DNA of 64,000 nucleotides, taken from Microvirga alba. GTDB lineage: Bacteria > Pseudomonadota > Alphaproteobacteria > Rhizobiales > Beijerinckiaceae. The notes under the pieces were generated by a model. It did no database searches, was not told where the DNA came from, and worked only from the letters and a program-made list of their open reading frames with translations. The position numbers were made by a program, and so were the translations under genes. The stretch covers positions 1-64,000 of the forward strand of contig NZ_JADQDO010000002.1 in NCBI RefSeq assembly GCF_015694465.1. Direction: 5' to 3'. Shown piece by piece: positions 8,072 to 17,936 of this stretch (the stretch's first letter is position 1; every line of letters starts with the position of its first letter).

Positions 8072-9241
8072 TTAGCGGAAGAGCGAGAGAATGCCCTGCG
8101 TGTTGCCGTTCGCGATGCTGAGCGACTGAACGCCAAGCTGCTGCTGAACCTGCAGAGCCTTCAGGCGGGTCGACTCTTCTTCCATGTCGGCGTCCACGAG
8201 AGCACCGATGCTGCGCTCGTTCGACTTGATGAGCGATTCGACGAAGGTCGTCTGCGACGTGATCTGGGTCTTGTTCGCACCCAGCGTGGTCGCAGCGTCC
8301 GTCATAGCGCCCAGGGCCTTGTCGACCACGGCGACATAAGCACGAAGCTTCGACAGATCCTGGTTCTGGATCGCCGAGATGTCCAGCTTGTCGACCGAGA
8401 GCTCATAGGCCTTGTAAGCGCCGTCTTCGTCCTTACCGAAAACCGCCCATTCCTTGTTTAGAATACCGCCCTCGCCGTCAGCTCCTTTGACGGCAGCTTT
8501 GTTAGCTGTGTCGATTGCGGTAGAATAGGTGGTCTTGGCGGTATCGAAGGTCGTCTTTGCCGTATCATAAACACCCTTAGCAGTAGCGTCCTTCGTGCTG
8601 GCCTCCCAGGTCGCCTGGTCGGCTACCCATTGGGTCTTGGCAGCATCGAACGTGGTCTTATCCGCAGTGATGTCGGCATCCGTTCCAGCCGTGGCAGACG
8701 CCGTCGTCGTCTTGTCGTACAGCTTGGTGGAATCGACCGAGACGTTCACGGTGTCGATCGTGATCGCGCCGTCGACGCGGGAGAACGCCGCGACGATCTT
8801 ACGATCGGACACGTAGTTACCGGCGCCCGAGTCGGTCGACAGCCAGTTCTCACCGGAAAGCACCGATCCGTCGGCGGTCGACTTCATCTTGCCGAGAATG
8901 GCGTTGATTTCGGTCTGGATCTTGGCGCGATCGACGTTCGGCGACATGGCCGCCGTCAGCTTCGCCTGAATCGACTTCATGTCTTCAATGGCGCTGTTCA
9001 TGCCGTTGAAGGCGGTATCGACCGAAGCCGCACCGAGACCGAGAGCGTCCTTCACAGCACCGAGCGAACCGTTGTCGGCGCGGATCGTCGTTGCGATCGA
9101 CCAGTAAGCGGCGTTGTCGGCGGCGCTCGCCACCTTCAGGCCGGTCGAGATACGATTGCTGGTCTGATCGAGTTGCCCGGCGATGCTTTTCAGCGTCGTC
9201 AGAGCGGTCATGGCGGAGTTGTTGGTCAGAAGGCTAGACAT
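8072..9241 (-). CDS. Flagellin
   Basis: The filament subunit, 389 residues from ATG 9241, which has AAAGGGA 8 bases upstream; the open frame extends 13 codons further without support. The conserved D0/D1 ends are intact: MSSLLTNNSAMTALTTLKSI at the N-terminus and the terminal SIANGNTQGILSLFR. The central part (~175-260) is an unusual Lys/Thr/Ala-rich helical insert with repeated TTFD-type units (TAKTTFDTAKTTYSTA). Only one flagellin gene is present here, whereas many rhizobia have tandem copies. A terminator follows directly. Confidence 0.95.
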   Translation of the reverse strand: MSSLLTNNSAMTALTTLKSIAGQLDQTSNRISTGLKVASAADNAAYWSIATTIRADNGSLGAVKDALGLGAASVDTAFNGMNSAIEDMKSIQAKLTAAMSPNVDRAKIQTEINAILGKMKSTADGSVLSGENWLSTDSGAGNYVSDRKIVAAFSRVDGAITIDTVNVSVDSTKLYDKTTTASATAGTDADITADKTTFDAAKTQWVADQATWEASTKDATAKGVYDTAKTTFDTAKTTYSTAIDTANKAAVKGADGEGGILNKEWAVFGKDEDGAYKAYELSVDKLDISAIQNQDLSKLRAYVAVVDKALGAMTDAATTLGANKTQITSQTTFVESLIKSNERSIGALVDADMEEESTRLKALQVQQQLGVQSLSIANGNTQGILSLFR

Positions 9242-9550
9242 ATCGCTGTCCCTTTGAATGAAATAAGATTTCGGGGACATACCGGACTTCCACCGGTATG
9301 GCAGGACGGCTTCATGCCTTCGGACAGCGCCTCAACGGGTCGTCTATCCAATCTGCCATAATTGTCAGTTTGACGATCGAAGCTTGTGTGAAGCTGTGGC
9401 CGTCGTCAAGCCGAAACAACCTGATCACGCGATCTAAGTCCTGTTACTCTTAAAACTTGCTTAACGCGAGACGCAGAGTCTGAATTCTCGAAGAGCTCGA
9501 CCGCACCTCTCGAAGGGTAGGGCCCTGGACGCTTGGATGCTTCGCTTCCG
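9242..9550 (-). other. Flagellin promoter region, no gene
   Basis: About 310 bases between fliP and flagellin. The ORFs seen in it have no ribosome binding site and no recognisable product. It must hold the flagellin promoter and leader. I cannot place a sigma-28 or housekeeping promoter with confidence. Confidence 0.5.
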
Positions 9551-10288
9551 TTAGAAATAAGACCGCACGAGCCCGCCGATGAGCATGTTCCAGCCATCGA
9601 TGAGAACAAAGAACAGGATTTTGAAAGGAAGGGAAATGACCGTGGGCGGCATCATCATCATTCCCATGGACATCACCAAGGTTGCCACAATCATGTCGAT
9701 CACCAGAAACGGAAGCGCGATCAGAAATCCGATTTCGAAGCCCCTCCGCAACTCCGAGATCATGAAGGCCGGGATGAGAATGCGCAGATCGACCTTGGAT
9801 TCGTCTTGCGGCTTGGGGAAACTATTGACCGCGAGGTCGCTGAAAGTCTGGAGATCCTTCGGACGGACATGAGTGAGCATGAACTCGCGAAACGGATCGG
9901 TGACCTTCGTAAAGGCCTCAGCCTCGGAAATCCTGTTTTCGGTCAACGGCCGGATGCCATCCTGCCAGGCACGATCAAAGGTCGGTGCCATGACATAGAA
10001 GGTCATGAACAGCGAAAGGCTGATCAGAAACAAGTTGGCAGGCGTACTCTGAAGGCCGAGGCCTGACCGCAGAAACGACAAAGCCACGACGAAGCGTGTA
10101 AAGCTCGTCACCATGATCAGAAGGCCGGGCGCGAGCGAGAGAACCGTGAGCAACGCCACAAGCTGAATAATGCGACCGCTGACAGCGCCGTCACCCGCAG
10201 GGATCATGGCCTCGAGGCCTGGGAGCTGCGCACTCGCGCTTGTTGTGAGGAGAGAAAAGATGCCGATGAAGAGAAAACGAACGATCAT
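9551..10288 (-). CDS. fliP: Flagellar export gate protein FliP
   Basis: A 245-residue inner-membrane component of the flagellar type III export gate. The start is taken at ATG 10288, which gives a signal peptide MIVRFLFIGIFSLLTTSASA typical of FliP; the open frame runs 19 codons further to a TTG. Four hydrophobic segments are visible. The FliP signatures VVALSFLRSGLGLQSTPANL and GLEMMMPPTVISLPFKI-like blocks are present, the latter as MMMMPPTVISLPFK. It is the last gene of the flgB-to-fliP run, with fliL upstream. Partners FliQ, FliR, FlhA and FlhB are not in the window. Confidence 0.95.
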   Translation of the reverse strand: MIVRFLFIGIFSLLTTSASAQLPGLEAMIPAGDGAVSGRIIQLVALLTVLSLAPGLLIMVTSFTRFVVALSFLRSGLGLQSTPANLFLISLSLFMTFYVMAPTFDRAWQDGIRPLTENRISEAEAFTKVTDPFREFMLTHVRPKDLQTFSDLAVNSFPKPQDESKVDLRILIPAFMISELRRGFEIGFLIALPFLVIDMIVATLVMSMGMMMMPPTVISLPFKILFFVLIDGWNMLIGGLVRSYF

Positions 10289-10423
10289 GAGAATGTGAGA
10301 GCTTCTGCTCGATATGGTCGGATGAAGTGAATTAACGCATAACAAAGACGGGATCGTCTGACAGCGCGACAGGCAATCTTAAGATTCGTATCGATTCTAG
10401 TTATCCCAGTCGTGACGAAGCGC

Positions 10424-10933
10424 CTACTGGACGACGAGGGTTTCGATGATCAGTTCGCGCACCAGTCCCTTGGAGCGCATTTGAGCGCGTTCATTCAGAT
10501 CTTCGCGCAAATGCTGCAGGCCACTGGCGCCCTCGATTTGCGGGAGTGAAAGTGTCCTCAGATACGCCAATATATCTTGGCGTATCTCGGAGGCCAGCAC
10601 ATCTGGGCTCTGTATCGACCCGTTGGCGAACACTATCGATGATTCAATCCTGATCCACGTCTCAGCAGATCCGGCAAGATTTGTGACGACGGGGGAAAGG
10701 GTCTTTAACGTCATATCACCGGAGTAGGTCAAAACACGAGACGCCTGTTTCTCCTCGCCTTTCTTCTTTTCATCGACCGCCTTTTCAACGGTGGCCACCA
10801 TGTAAAGACCGAAAGCCCCTCCCGTGATTATGGCGAGCACCGTGAGGACGAGCAACGTCACAAGCCAACGACCACTACCCTTCGCAGATAGTTCCGACTT
10901 CGATGGCGATGCGCCGACGGGTTTCCTGGCCAT
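10424..10933 (-). CDS. fliL: Flagellar basal body protein FliL
   Basis: A 169-residue single-pass membrane protein that associates with the stator and basal body. A cytoplasmic Ser/Lys-rich N-terminus (1-24) is followed by a membrane helix at ~24-46 (WLVTLLVLTVLAIITGGAFG). The periplasmic FliL domain ends with the typical LVRELIIETLVVQ. It lies 25 bases after flgH. A 135-base gap separates it from fliP. Confidence 0.92.
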   Translation of the reverse strand: MARKPVGASPSKSELSAKGSGRWLVTLLVLTVLAIITGGAFGLYMVATVEKAVDEKKKGEEKQASRVLTYSGDMTLKTLSPVVTNLAGSAETWIRIESSIVFANGSIQSPDVLASEIRQDILAYLRTLSLPQIEGASGLQHLREDLNERAQMRSKGLVRELIIETLVVQ

Positions 10934-10958
10934 TCTCTTTGTATATTCCTAGACGATT

Positions 10959-11657
10959 CTAGAAAGGCACGAGCGCATCATAAATTTGTTGCCCAATGGC
11001 CGGTTGCTGGACGTCCGTAAGGCGTCCGCGCCCTCCATAGGAGACACGCGCCTCTGCTATCTTGTCATAGCCGATGGTGTTCTTGCGCGAAATATCACCC
11101 GGCCTCACGATGCCGGCGATATTGAGAACGCGAACCTCAAAATTGACCCGGATTTCCTGCGAGCCGCTGATGATGACATTTCCGTTTGGAAGCACTTCGG
11201 TCACCACCGCAGCAACAGAAAGCCTGAGCTTTTCGGATCGATCGATCGAACCCTGACCTTCAGAGGACGAGCCCGAACGAATGTCCCCATCCCCTTTGAA
11301 GTCAGAGGCACGCCCATTGAAGTTAAACCCGACATCGAACCCGAGATTGGCTTTCGACTTCCGCGATCTGTCAGTCGTGTTGTCGAATTTGGCCTTATCA
11401 TCGATCAAAATCGTGACAGTCACGACATCCCCGACCTTTTTCGCGCGCGGGTCCTGAAAGAGATCCGCACTACTCTGCGACCAAAGTGAGTTGTATGACG
11501 CTCTGCCGGACGACGGAAACACGGTGGGAACCGGTTCACGAGCGACGGTGAGACCGTATCCAACCGGTGTCATGCTCGGCTCGCGCCCGATGTCATTTGG
11601 ATTCGTGGCGCATGCGCCCAAGAACAGCACGGCCGAAGATATAAGGAGTTGTCTCAT
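10959..11657 (-). CDS. flgH: Flagellar L-ring lipoprotein FlgH
   Basis: A 232-residue outer-membrane lipoprotein that forms the L ring. The signal has a lipobox around LGAC (residues 13-16). Family blocks are present: SLWSQSSADLFQDPRAKKVGDVVTV (cited in part), VLPNGNVIISGSQEIRVN and VRPGDISRKNTI. The ATG at 11657 overlaps the motE stop by ATGA, so the genes are coupled. The protein partners the P-ring protein FlgI encoded just upstream. Confidence 0.95.
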   Translation of the reverse strand: MRQLLISSAVLFLGACATNPNDIGREPSMTPVGYGLTVAREPVPTVFPSSGRASYNSLWSQSSADLFQDPRAKKVGDVVTVTILIDDKAKFDNTTDRSRKSKANLGFDVGFNFNGRASDFKGDGDIRSGSSSEGQGSIDRSEKLRLSVAAVVTEVLPNGNVIISGSQEIRVNFEVRVLNIAGIVRPGDISRKNTIGYDKIAEARVSYGGRGRLTDVQQPAIGQQIYDALVPF

Positions 11658-12268
11658 CCCGACTTCTCATTCTCTTGGGTCCGCTTCGTCGTGTCGGTGA
11701 TCACGTTCGTCAGTTGCGCTGCACGGGCCGGCTCCATCTCGTTAAGTACGGCGCTGGCATTTCGTGGACTGAGCTTGGTAAGGATCGCTGCCGCGGTTTC
11801 GTCGTGCATGTTCGCGAGTTGCAATGCCGCGGCATCGGGGCGCATTCTGGCATAGATCGCAACGACGCCTTCGTCGGCCTTTGCCAAAAACTCATTCCGC
11901 CGCTTCAGCCACACCTCATATTCGGCCCGTTTTTCTTCAAGGACCTTAATTCGGCCCTCGATCTGCTTTTCGAGCGATGCGAGCGTCTCTTTTTGCCAGG
12001 CGAACCTCGCATCGGCTGCTGCATCTGCAATATTTGCGCAGTAGGGATTGGCTTTCGCGTCCTTCAGCAGCTCAACCGGCTTCGGCGCCGGGCCGCGATC
12101 GGCTGCAGCCTTTTCCTGCGCGTATGCAGAGCTCGCATTGCCGGATGCGATAGAGGCGATCACGAGGACGGAAAGAAAGTATTTTACAGATTGCGAGTTG
12201 TGCATGGGCATAGCGCGGAATCCGGTGATGGAACGATCGTGAAGCAGGTAACCGATAAATCTTCTCAT
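11654..12268 (-). CDS. motE: MotE-like motility protein (MotC chaperone type)
   Basis: A periplasmic protein of about 205 residues. In Sinorhizobium, MotE acts as a chaperone for MotC folding and stability. A hydrophobic export signal ends near SSAYAQ. A coiled coil follows (WQKETLASLEKQIEGRIKVLEEKRAEYEVW, cited in part), then the MgtE-N-like domain typical of MotE (VVAIYARMRPDAAALQLANM; SPRNASAVLNEMEP). The start is uncertain. ATG 12268 has GAGG 9 bases upstream, while ATGs at 12211 and 12205 would give a more standard signal peptide. The gene lies between flgI and flgH, as in other rhizobia. Confidence 0.85.
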   Translation of the reverse strand: MRRFIGYLLHDRSITGFRAMPMHNSQSVKYFLSVLVIASIASGNASSAYAQEKAAADRGPAPKPVELLKDAKANPYCANIADAAADARFAWQKETLASLEKQIEGRIKVLEEKRAEYEVWLKRRNEFLAKADEGVVAIYARMRPDAAALQLANMHDETAAAILTKLSPRNASAVLNEMEPARAAQLTNVITDTTKRTQENEKSG

Positions 12269-12293
12269 CGACGGCAACCTCATGCCGGGAGCA

Positions 12294-13391
12294 TCATTGA
12301 ACAACGAGATCCGCCTGAAGCGCTCCAGCAGTCTTCACCGCCTGAAGGATCGCGATGATGTCGGTTGGCTTGAGGCCGATCTGGTTCAACCCCTTGACCA
12401 ATGTCTGCAAGTCGGATCCTCCAATCACCGCAAGATGAGCGTCCTGCTCGTTTGCCGTGATCTGTGTTCTGGGAACAACCGCCGTGCGGCCCCCGGAAAA
12501 GGGTTCAGGTTGCGATACCAGCGGCGTTTCCGTGACGCGAACCGTCAGATTTCCATGTGTCATCGCGACGGTCGAAATCTGTACGTTTTTCCCAATCACG
12601 ACGGTTCCCGTTCGCTGATCGACGACAACCCTGGCGGGAGTATCGGGTTGGACGCGAAGATCGCCAATTTCCGCGAGAAATCGGGTTGCACCTATGTCGC
12701 GGGGCTTTTGTAGAACAACAGTGCGAAAGTCGCGCGGCGTGGCGACTCGCTTCCCATAACGCTTCTCCGCGTAGGCATTGATCGCATCCGTGATCAATGT
12801 CGCGGTCTTGTAGTCAGGATTCTTGAGCTCAAACACCAGAGAAGGCATGTCGCGGAACTGCCCCGGCACCTCTCGTTCGATGAGAGCGCCGTTCGGAATC
12901 CTGCCTGCGGTCGCGACGCCTTGGGTCAGCGTCTCAGCTTGGCCGGTCGCGTTGAACCCTGAAACCGCGACCGGCCCTTGGGCTACCGCATAGACCTGAC
13001 CATCGCCGCCCATGAGCGCCGTGAGCATCAGCGTCCCACCTTTGAGCGACGTAGCATCACCGAGGGAAGTGACCGTAACGTCGATGCGAGAACCTGTTCC
13101 GATATAGGCCGGCAGATCGGCCGTCACGGTGACGGCGGCAACATTTCGCGTCCGCAAAGGAATGTCTCGAACATTGACCCCCATGCGGTCGAGCATCGAT
13201 TGAAGGGACTGCTCTGTAAATTGAGAGTTGCGGAGGGTGTCACCGGTCCCCTGAAGCCCCATGACCAGACCGTAGCCTACGAGCTGGTTGTCGCGGACCC
13301 CTTGAACAGAAGCAATATCCTTGATGCGCGTCGAGGCGTGAGCGACACCGGCAAATAATACAGAGAGGAGTATCAGGAACAGTCTGACCAT
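12294..13391 (-). CDS. flgI: Flagellar P-ring protein FlgI
   Basis: A 365-residue periplasmic protein that forms the P ring around the rod in the peptidoglycan layer. A signal peptide covers about 1-20 (LILLSVLFAGVAHA). Family motifs include RIKDIASVQGVRDNQLVGYG, the Asn/Thr-rich GTGDTLRNSQFT and the ending TDIIAILQAVKTAGALQA. ATG 13391 is chosen over TTG 13397 because AGGTGA precedes it. It overlaps or abuts the flgA end, so translation is coupled. Confidence 0.95.
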   Translation of the reverse strand: MVRLFLILLSVLFAGVAHASTRIKDIASVQGVRDNQLVGYGLVMGLQGTGDTLRNSQFTEQSLQSMLDRMGVNVRDIPLRTRNVAAVTVTADLPAYIGTGSRIDVTVTSLGDATSLKGGTLMLTALMGGDGQVYAVAQGPVAVSGFNATGQAETLTQGVATAGRIPNGALIEREVPGQFRDMPSLVFELKNPDYKTATLITDAINAYAEKRYGKRVATPRDFRTVVLQKPRDIGATRFLAEIGDLRVQPDTPARVVVDQRTGTVVIGKNVQISTVAMTHGNLTVRVTETPLVSQPEPFSGGRTAVVPRTQITANEQDAHLAVIGGSDLQTLVKGLNQIGLKPTDIIAILQAVKTAGALQADLVVQ

Positions 13392-13393
13392 TC

Positions 13394-13867
13394 TCAATCA
13401 CCTATGCGGACTTTTCCATCCGCTCGCACTGTGCCAAGAATGATTCGACCGGTGTCCATGTTACGGACCCTGATCTGCTCGCCGAGCCCACCTGATTGAA
13501 GCGGCGATCCCATGGTCGTGATCGTTAATCCCGCCTCCTGGAACACAACCTGCGTCGGCACGCCCCGTGTCACAAGCCTTGCATCGTCCACAGCATTGAA
13601 TGGGATTGCCTCTCCGGGGAGCAATGTCCGCCGTGCGGTCTTTCCAATCAATGCGGCGGAAGAGTCGGCGACTGCCGATCTGGCTCGATAATTCGGCGGG
13701 AAACTACGCTCTCTCAACATCGTTTCCCTGATCATATCTCCCGGATAGATCGTCACGGTCGGAACAGGCAGCATCTGCTCCTGCGCAAACGCAGGCTTCG
13801 TGATCCAGATCAAGGTCACGAGAGCGAAGGCGATGTTCCGAAGTGAATTCGTCATGATCAATTCCAT
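13394..13867 (-). CDS. flgA: Flagellar P-ring assembly chaperone FlgA
   Basis: A 157-residue periplasmic chaperone for FlgI. A signal peptide ends near PAFAQ. The SAF-type domain is visible (LIGKTARRTLLPGEAIPFNAV; AGLTITTMGSPLQSGGLGEQ). The start may be ATG 13867 or ATG 13855, the latter with GGA upstream. It lies directly before flgI, its client. Confidence 0.9.
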   Translation of the reverse strand: MELIMTNSLRNIAFALVTLIWITKPAFAQEQMLPVPTVTIYPGDMIRETMLRERSFPPNYRARSAVADSSAALIGKTARRTLLPGEAIPFNAVDDARLVTRGVPTQVVFQEAGLTITTMGSPLQSGGLGEQIRVRNMDTGRIILGTVRADGKVRIGD

Positions 13868-13885
13868 GAGCAGCCGCGTCGCGAA

Positions 13886-14674
13886 CTAGCGAATGCCCTT
13901 CGATATTGTTCCAGCCATATCGTCGGCCGCTTGAATCACCTTCGAATTCATCTCGAAGGCTCTCTGTGCGGAAATCAGATTGGTAATTTCCTTAACCGGA
14001 TCGACGTTCGAGCCCTCAAGGTAACCTTGATGAATCTTTCCAAAACCTGGATCACCCGCAACCCCGACGACCGGCGCTCCTGACGAAGGCGATTCCCGGT
14101 AGAAATTGTTGCCGAGCGGCTCCAGACCTGAATCGTTCGCGAAGTTTGCGATCGTGAGCTGGCCGACATTCTGCGGAACGGGCTGACCGTCAACCTTGGC
14201 GAAAACCTGACCAGACTCATTGATAACGACATCCACCGTGTTCGGCGGAATGATGACTGCCGGGTCCAGCGTGTACCCGTCAATCGTCACAAGTTGCCCG
14301 TTCCCATTCTTGTTGAATGAGCCAGCCCTCGTGTAGATCGTCTCGCCATTCGGGCTGTTCACCTGGAACCATCCGCGTCCATTCAAGGCGAGGTCGAATT
14401 GGTTTGTTGTGTTGGTGAGCGGCCCCTGACGATGTAGATTTCGGATCGCCGCAGTTCTCACACCGAGGCCAAGCATCGCTCCTTCCGGAATCGGCGCTTC
14501 ACCCGCTTGATTTGGCACCCCCTGCAGGCGTTCCGCCTGATAGAGAAGATCGGTGAACTCCGCTCGCGCGCCCTTGAAAGCGGTCGTGTTGACGTTCGAG
14601 ATGTTGTTCGCAATGACCTCGACATTCAGCTGCTGGGCATTCATGCCTGTCGCAGCAATAGCGAGAGCTCTCAT
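13886..14674 (-). CDS. flgG: Flagellar distal rod protein FlgG
   Basis: A 262-residue distal rod subunit. It starts at ATG 14674 ([20 protein letters not shown]) behind a clear TAAGGAGAAGG ribosome binding site; the open frame runs 16 codons further upstream without support. FlgG/rod hallmarks are the N-terminal [18 protein letters not shown] and the C-terminal [20 protein letters not shown]. Length is the family norm. It is transcribed after fliE and before flgA. Confidence 0.95.
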   Translation of the reverse strand: MRALAIAATGMNAQQLNVEVIANNISNVNTTAFKGARAEFTDLLYQAERLQGVPNQAGEAPIPEGAMLGLGVRTAAIRNLHRQGPLTNTTNQFDLALNGRGWFQVNSPNGETIYTRAGSFNKNGNGQLVTIDGYTLDPAVIIPPNTVDVVINESGQVFAKVDGQPVPQNVGQLTIANFANDSGLEPLGNNFYRESPSSGAPVVGVAGDPGFGKIHQGYLEGSNVDPVKEITNLISAQRAFEMNSKVIQAADDMAGTISKGIR

Positions 14675-14684
14675 AACCTTCTCC

Positions 14685-15014
14685 TTAGATCGCCATCCGT
14701 GAGATTTCTTGGTATGCCGCAACGACCTTGTCTCGGATCGCGATGGCCGTCTGGAGTGTCTGTTCTGCCGACATCACCGCCTCGACCACCTGTTGAACGG
14801 AGGCCTTGCCCTGTATGCCGGAAATTGCCGCAGCCTCGCCGGCCCTCAGCGTCTCCGTCGCCTTTGCTGCGACTTGCAGCATCATGCCGCCAAAGTCGGC
14901 CGTCTGTGGAGCAGCGGCTGCGGGCGAGATTTTCTGCAGCCCCGTGAGCTGTGTTCCCGAGACTTGGCCCGATCGGTCGATGAATGATGAAATCGTCGAA
15001 ATCGCCTCAATCAT
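14685..15014 (-). CDS. fliE: Flagellar hook-basal body protein FliE
   Basis: A 109-residue rod-to-MS-ring adaptor. The C-terminal block [20 protein letters not shown] and the ending [12 protein letters not shown] are typical of FliE. ATG 15014 shares a base with the flgC stop (TGATG), so translation is coupled; GTG 15017 is an alternative. Confidence 0.93.
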   Translation of the reverse strand: MIEAISTISSFIDRSGQVSGTQLTGLQKISPAAAAPQTADFGGMMLQVAAKATETLRAGEAAAISGIQGKASVQQVVEAVMSAEQTLQTAIAIRDKVVAAYQEISRMAI

Positions 15015-15433
15015 CACGCGCCTCTCAACATATCGATCATGCTGGAAATCATGGACCGCGCCTGCTTCATCATCTGCAGGTTCGCCTCGTACGTACGATT
15101 GGCCTCACGCATGTCCGCCATCTCGATCAGCATGTTGACGTTTGGCATTTTCACATAGCCCTTCTCGTCCGCCGCCGGATTGCCCGGGTCGTACTCAACT
15201 TGGAACGGCGCCTGATCGACGCCGACTTCTTTGACGCGAACCGTGGTTCCTCCAAGCGCTCTATCGAGCTCGCTTCGGAAGGTGATCGTCTTTCGGGCGT
15301 ACGGATCGGACCCTTCCGTCTGTCCAGTCGACTGCGCATTAGCGATGTTTTCGGAAACGATTCGAAGGCGCAAGGATTGCGCCTCGAGGCCCGCTCCTGC
15401 GAGCTTTGACGATGCCTGCAATGGATCAATCAT
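15014..15433 (-). CDS. flgC: Flagellar proximal rod protein FlgC
   Basis: A 139-residue proximal rod subunit. It has the rod signature near the N-terminus ([16 protein letters not shown]), the central [20 protein letters not shown] block typical of FlgC and a coiled-coil C-terminus. The ATG overlaps the flgB stop as ATGA. Confidence 0.95.
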   Translation of the reverse strand: MIDPLQASSKLAGAGLEAQSLRLRIVSENIANAQSTGQTEGSDPYARKTITFRSELDRALGGTTVRVKEVGVDQAPFQVEYDPGNPAADEKGYVKMPNVNMLIEMADMREANRTYEANLQMMKQARSMISSMIDMLRGA

Positions 15434-15846
15434 TGCCCGCCCCTCGTGCTCGCAAGAATCATTCGATGGAAGGCTTTGACGATACTGGTGTTGAGCGAGT
15501 AGTCGCGATTGACATCGCCTGCTTTAGCCATTTCCTGCTCGATGCTGACCGAATTTCCAGAATGCATGACATCCCAACTGTCGGTCTTCTTGACCTTCAC
15601 TGCCCGAACCTGAGAAGTGTCTGAGCCGATATGTCCACGATCCGTTGCTGCCATCGAAAGTTGCGTCTTGTCGAGCACATTCGCAAACGGCTCGACATCC
15701 GACGACTTGAAGCCGGGAGTATTCGCGTTCGCAATGTTGCCAGAGATCGTCGCCTGGCGGACCGCAAGCCATTGCGCCTGGCGCGAGGCAACATCGAAAA
15801 GAAAGACCGATCCCACGGGGACCTCCAACTCGGGGTATCCTTCCAT
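15430..15846 (-). CDS. flgB: Flagellar proximal rod protein FlgB
   Basis: A 138-residue proximal rod subunit and the first gene of the flgB-C-fliE-flgG-flgA-flgI-motE-flgH-fliL-fliP run. The signature [20 protein letters not shown] is present, as is the C-terminal [18 protein letters not shown] helix. fliI and flgF, which precede flgB in some rhizobia, are absent here. Confidence 0.93.
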   Translation of the reverse strand: MEGYPELEVPVGSVFLFDVASRQAQWLAVRQATISGNIANANTPGFKSSDVEPFANVLDKTQLSMAATDRGHIGSDTSQVRAVKVKKTDSWDVMHSGNSVSIEQEMAKAGDVNRDYSLNTSIVKAFHRMILASTRGGQ

Positions 15847-16169
15847 AGAGACCTACGCGCGTAACCTTGCCCGAAGCTGACGCAGAGCGACGAAGCCGGA
15901 TCGAGGTATTTGATCACCGCGCGTCGATAGCCTGGAGCGGAGGGCCAGAGCGGCCGAAGATGAATAACATTGCGTAATAGCCCGCGGCTGTTAGCGATCT
16001 TAAACTGAGCGTTTAATAGAAATTAATTCATCGCGGCTACGTTCTCTCGTCGCAGATGCGCCAATGCGGAAGGACCCGGGAGACCTCCCCTTCCGGTTAT
16101 AGGAATATTATATCTTTCGGTTGCTGCCGCAATGATGGAGCCGATCTGTAGTGACGAGACCGCCGTTGG
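15847..16169. other. Divergent intergenic region, flgB / GGDEF-EAL gene
   Basis: 323 bases without a credible gene. It becomes AT-rich around 15985-16035 and 16100-16120, so it should hold the promoters for the flgB operon (minus) and the GGDEF-EAL gene (plus). I cannot assign a promoter class. Confidence 0.5.
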
Positions 16170-17813
16170 ATGACCCGCATGCTGCTATCGCGCAACGATA
16201 TCCTTGCTGCATATGACTCCCGCGGCCGGGAGATGCTGCAACTTTTCACTGGTCGCGCGACCGCCGCAGACGCTCAGTTTGACGCGGCAAGGTCACTTTC
16301 CGCGACCGATGAAGTCGAGTTTGCGGACAGCGAGGAGTTGGAACTCGAAGACGGCAACGCAGACCAGCTCTTTGGAGTCCTGCAAGATGTCATAGTCCGC
16401 CGCGCGATGGGTCGACGGCTCCAGGACATGGCGACACACGACCCCCTTACCGGGCTCTCCAATAGAACCCACTTCCATGCCCAGCTCGAAAACTCGCTTA
16501 CCGAAGCACGCCACATCGCTGGGAAAATCGCCTTTGTGCTGATTGATCTCGACCATTTCAGGGACTTGAACAATACGCTTGGTCATCAGGCCGGCGACGC
16601 CATCCTCCTTGAGGTTGGTCGAAGGATTCAAGCACTCGCATCGGAGGCAGATGCGATCGCTCGCTTCGGAGGCGATGAGTTCGCGCTTGTCATGAAGGGC
16701 ATTTCGTCTAGCGACGATATAATGCCGATGGTCGGCAGACTTCTCGAAGCCGTCACGTCATTGGTGACGGATCACTCCCCCAAGATCAGATTGAGCGCAA
16801 GCCTGGGGGTCGCTCTCTTTCCGGATCACGGTGCTGATATCAATGAACTGCTGCAGAATGCCGATATCGCGCTTTATCGAGCGAAGGCCGAAGGTAGAGG
16901 TCAGGCTCAGATCTTTGCCCCGCAGATGCGGGCAGCCTTGACAGAGCGCCTCCAGCAGATGTCGACCTTTCGTTCCCTGCTCGAGAAAGGGAAGGTCAGG
17001 CCTTACTATCAGCCGCAGATCCAATTAACCGATCGCCGTTGCCATGGGTTCGAGGCCCTCGCGCGCTGGATCTTGCCGAATGGAGACCTGCTTTCCCCGG
17101 CTCATTTTCCCAACGCCCTGAGCGATCCCGAAGCCGCCGTGATGTTGGGCGAGCACATGCTTCTGAGCATCAGCAATGATCTTCTCCGGTGGCAGAAAGC
17201 AAACATGCCGCCCTTCAAGGTGTCCATCAATGTCACGGCGCCGGAATTGAGGCGCGGAGACTATCCTCGGAAGGTCGCCGAACTGTTTGCTTCAAAGGGC
17301 GTCCCGTTGTCACGGCTGACCGTTGAAGTCACGGAATCGGTTCTACTCGACGATAAGGCCACGCAGGTGGCGCAGGCTCTGTCCGACCTTCGCCAGATGG
17401 GCGTGTCCATTTCCTTGGACGATTTTGGGACCGGATTTGCCTCGCTCACACACCTGAAGACTTATACGATCGATGAGATAAAGATCGATCGTTCCTTCAT
17501 CGCTGGTCTGAACTCGAACTCAGATGACCAGGCCATCGTGAGGGCAACTTTGGTGTTGGCGAGAAGTCTGAGAATTAAGACCGTAGCCGAAGGGCTCGAG
17601 AGTGAGTCGCAGTTGCGGTTTCTTCGGACATTGGGTTGCGACTATGGGCAAGGGTACTTCTTCAGCCCCGCTGTACCGGCAGCCCAAGCCGAGCGCTATT
17701 TCTGGGCTAGCCCTGAAAGGGGTAGGCGCTACAACATCTATCAGCCCATCAGTATCGAACATCTCATCCGTAAAGGCGCTAAAGCGTTCGCAATGGTCGG
17801 AATTGCAAAGTAG
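16170..17813 (+). CDS. GGDEF-EAL cyclic-di-GMP protein
   Basis: A 547-residue soluble protein with no membrane segment. The N-terminal 80 residues are acidic and unassigned. The diguanylate cyclase domain (~85-250) has an intact GGDEF at 167-171. The upstream RxxD inhibitory site is not conserved (SEAD in its place). The phosphodiesterase domain (~260-520) has EAL at 295-297 and DDFGTG at 417-422, so it is probably active. It lies next to the flagellar block and a chemoreceptor, which fits control of swimming by c-di-GMP. Whether the net activity is synthesis or breakdown cannot be told. Confidence 0.92.
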   Translation: MTRMLLSRNDILAAYDSRGREMLQLFTGRATAADAQFDAARSLSATDEVEFADSEELELEDGNADQLFGVLQDVIVRRAMGRRLQDMATHDPLTGLSNRTHFHAQLENSLTEARHIAGKIAFVLIDLDHFRDLNNTLGHQAGDAILLEVGRRIQALASEADAIARFGGDEFALVMKGISSSDDIMPMVGRLLEAVTSLVTDHSPKIRLSASLGVALFPDHGADINELLQNADIALYRAKAEGRGQAQIFAPQMRAALTERLQQMSTFRSLLEKGKVRPYYQPQIQLTDRRCHGFEALARWILPNGDLLSPAHFPNALSDPEAAVMLGEHMLLSISNDLLRWQKANMPPFKVSINVTAPELRRGDYPRKVAELFASKGVPLSRLTVEVTESVLLDDKATQVAQALSDLRQMGVSISLDDFGTGFASLTHLKTYTIDEIKIDRSFIAGLNSNSDDQAIVRATLVLARSLRIKTVAEGLESESQLRFLRTLGCDYGQGYFFSPAVPAAQAERYFWASPERGRRYNIYQPISIEHLIRKGAKAFAMVGIAK

Positions 17814-17936
17814 GCCCGCAGCCTATCGAAGCAGGGCGCATTCGGTCAGGAAATTCGATTTCGACGTGCGCCATGCAAGCCTGGGTCAATCCTGGCACTC
17901 TAAATCCCGGGACCGAATGCATTCAGCGCCTGGGAA

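Noticed and set aside
9406-9609. Small ORF between flagellin and fliP
   Set aside because: It overlaps the end of fliP, has no ribosome site, and its composition is that of non-coding DNA.
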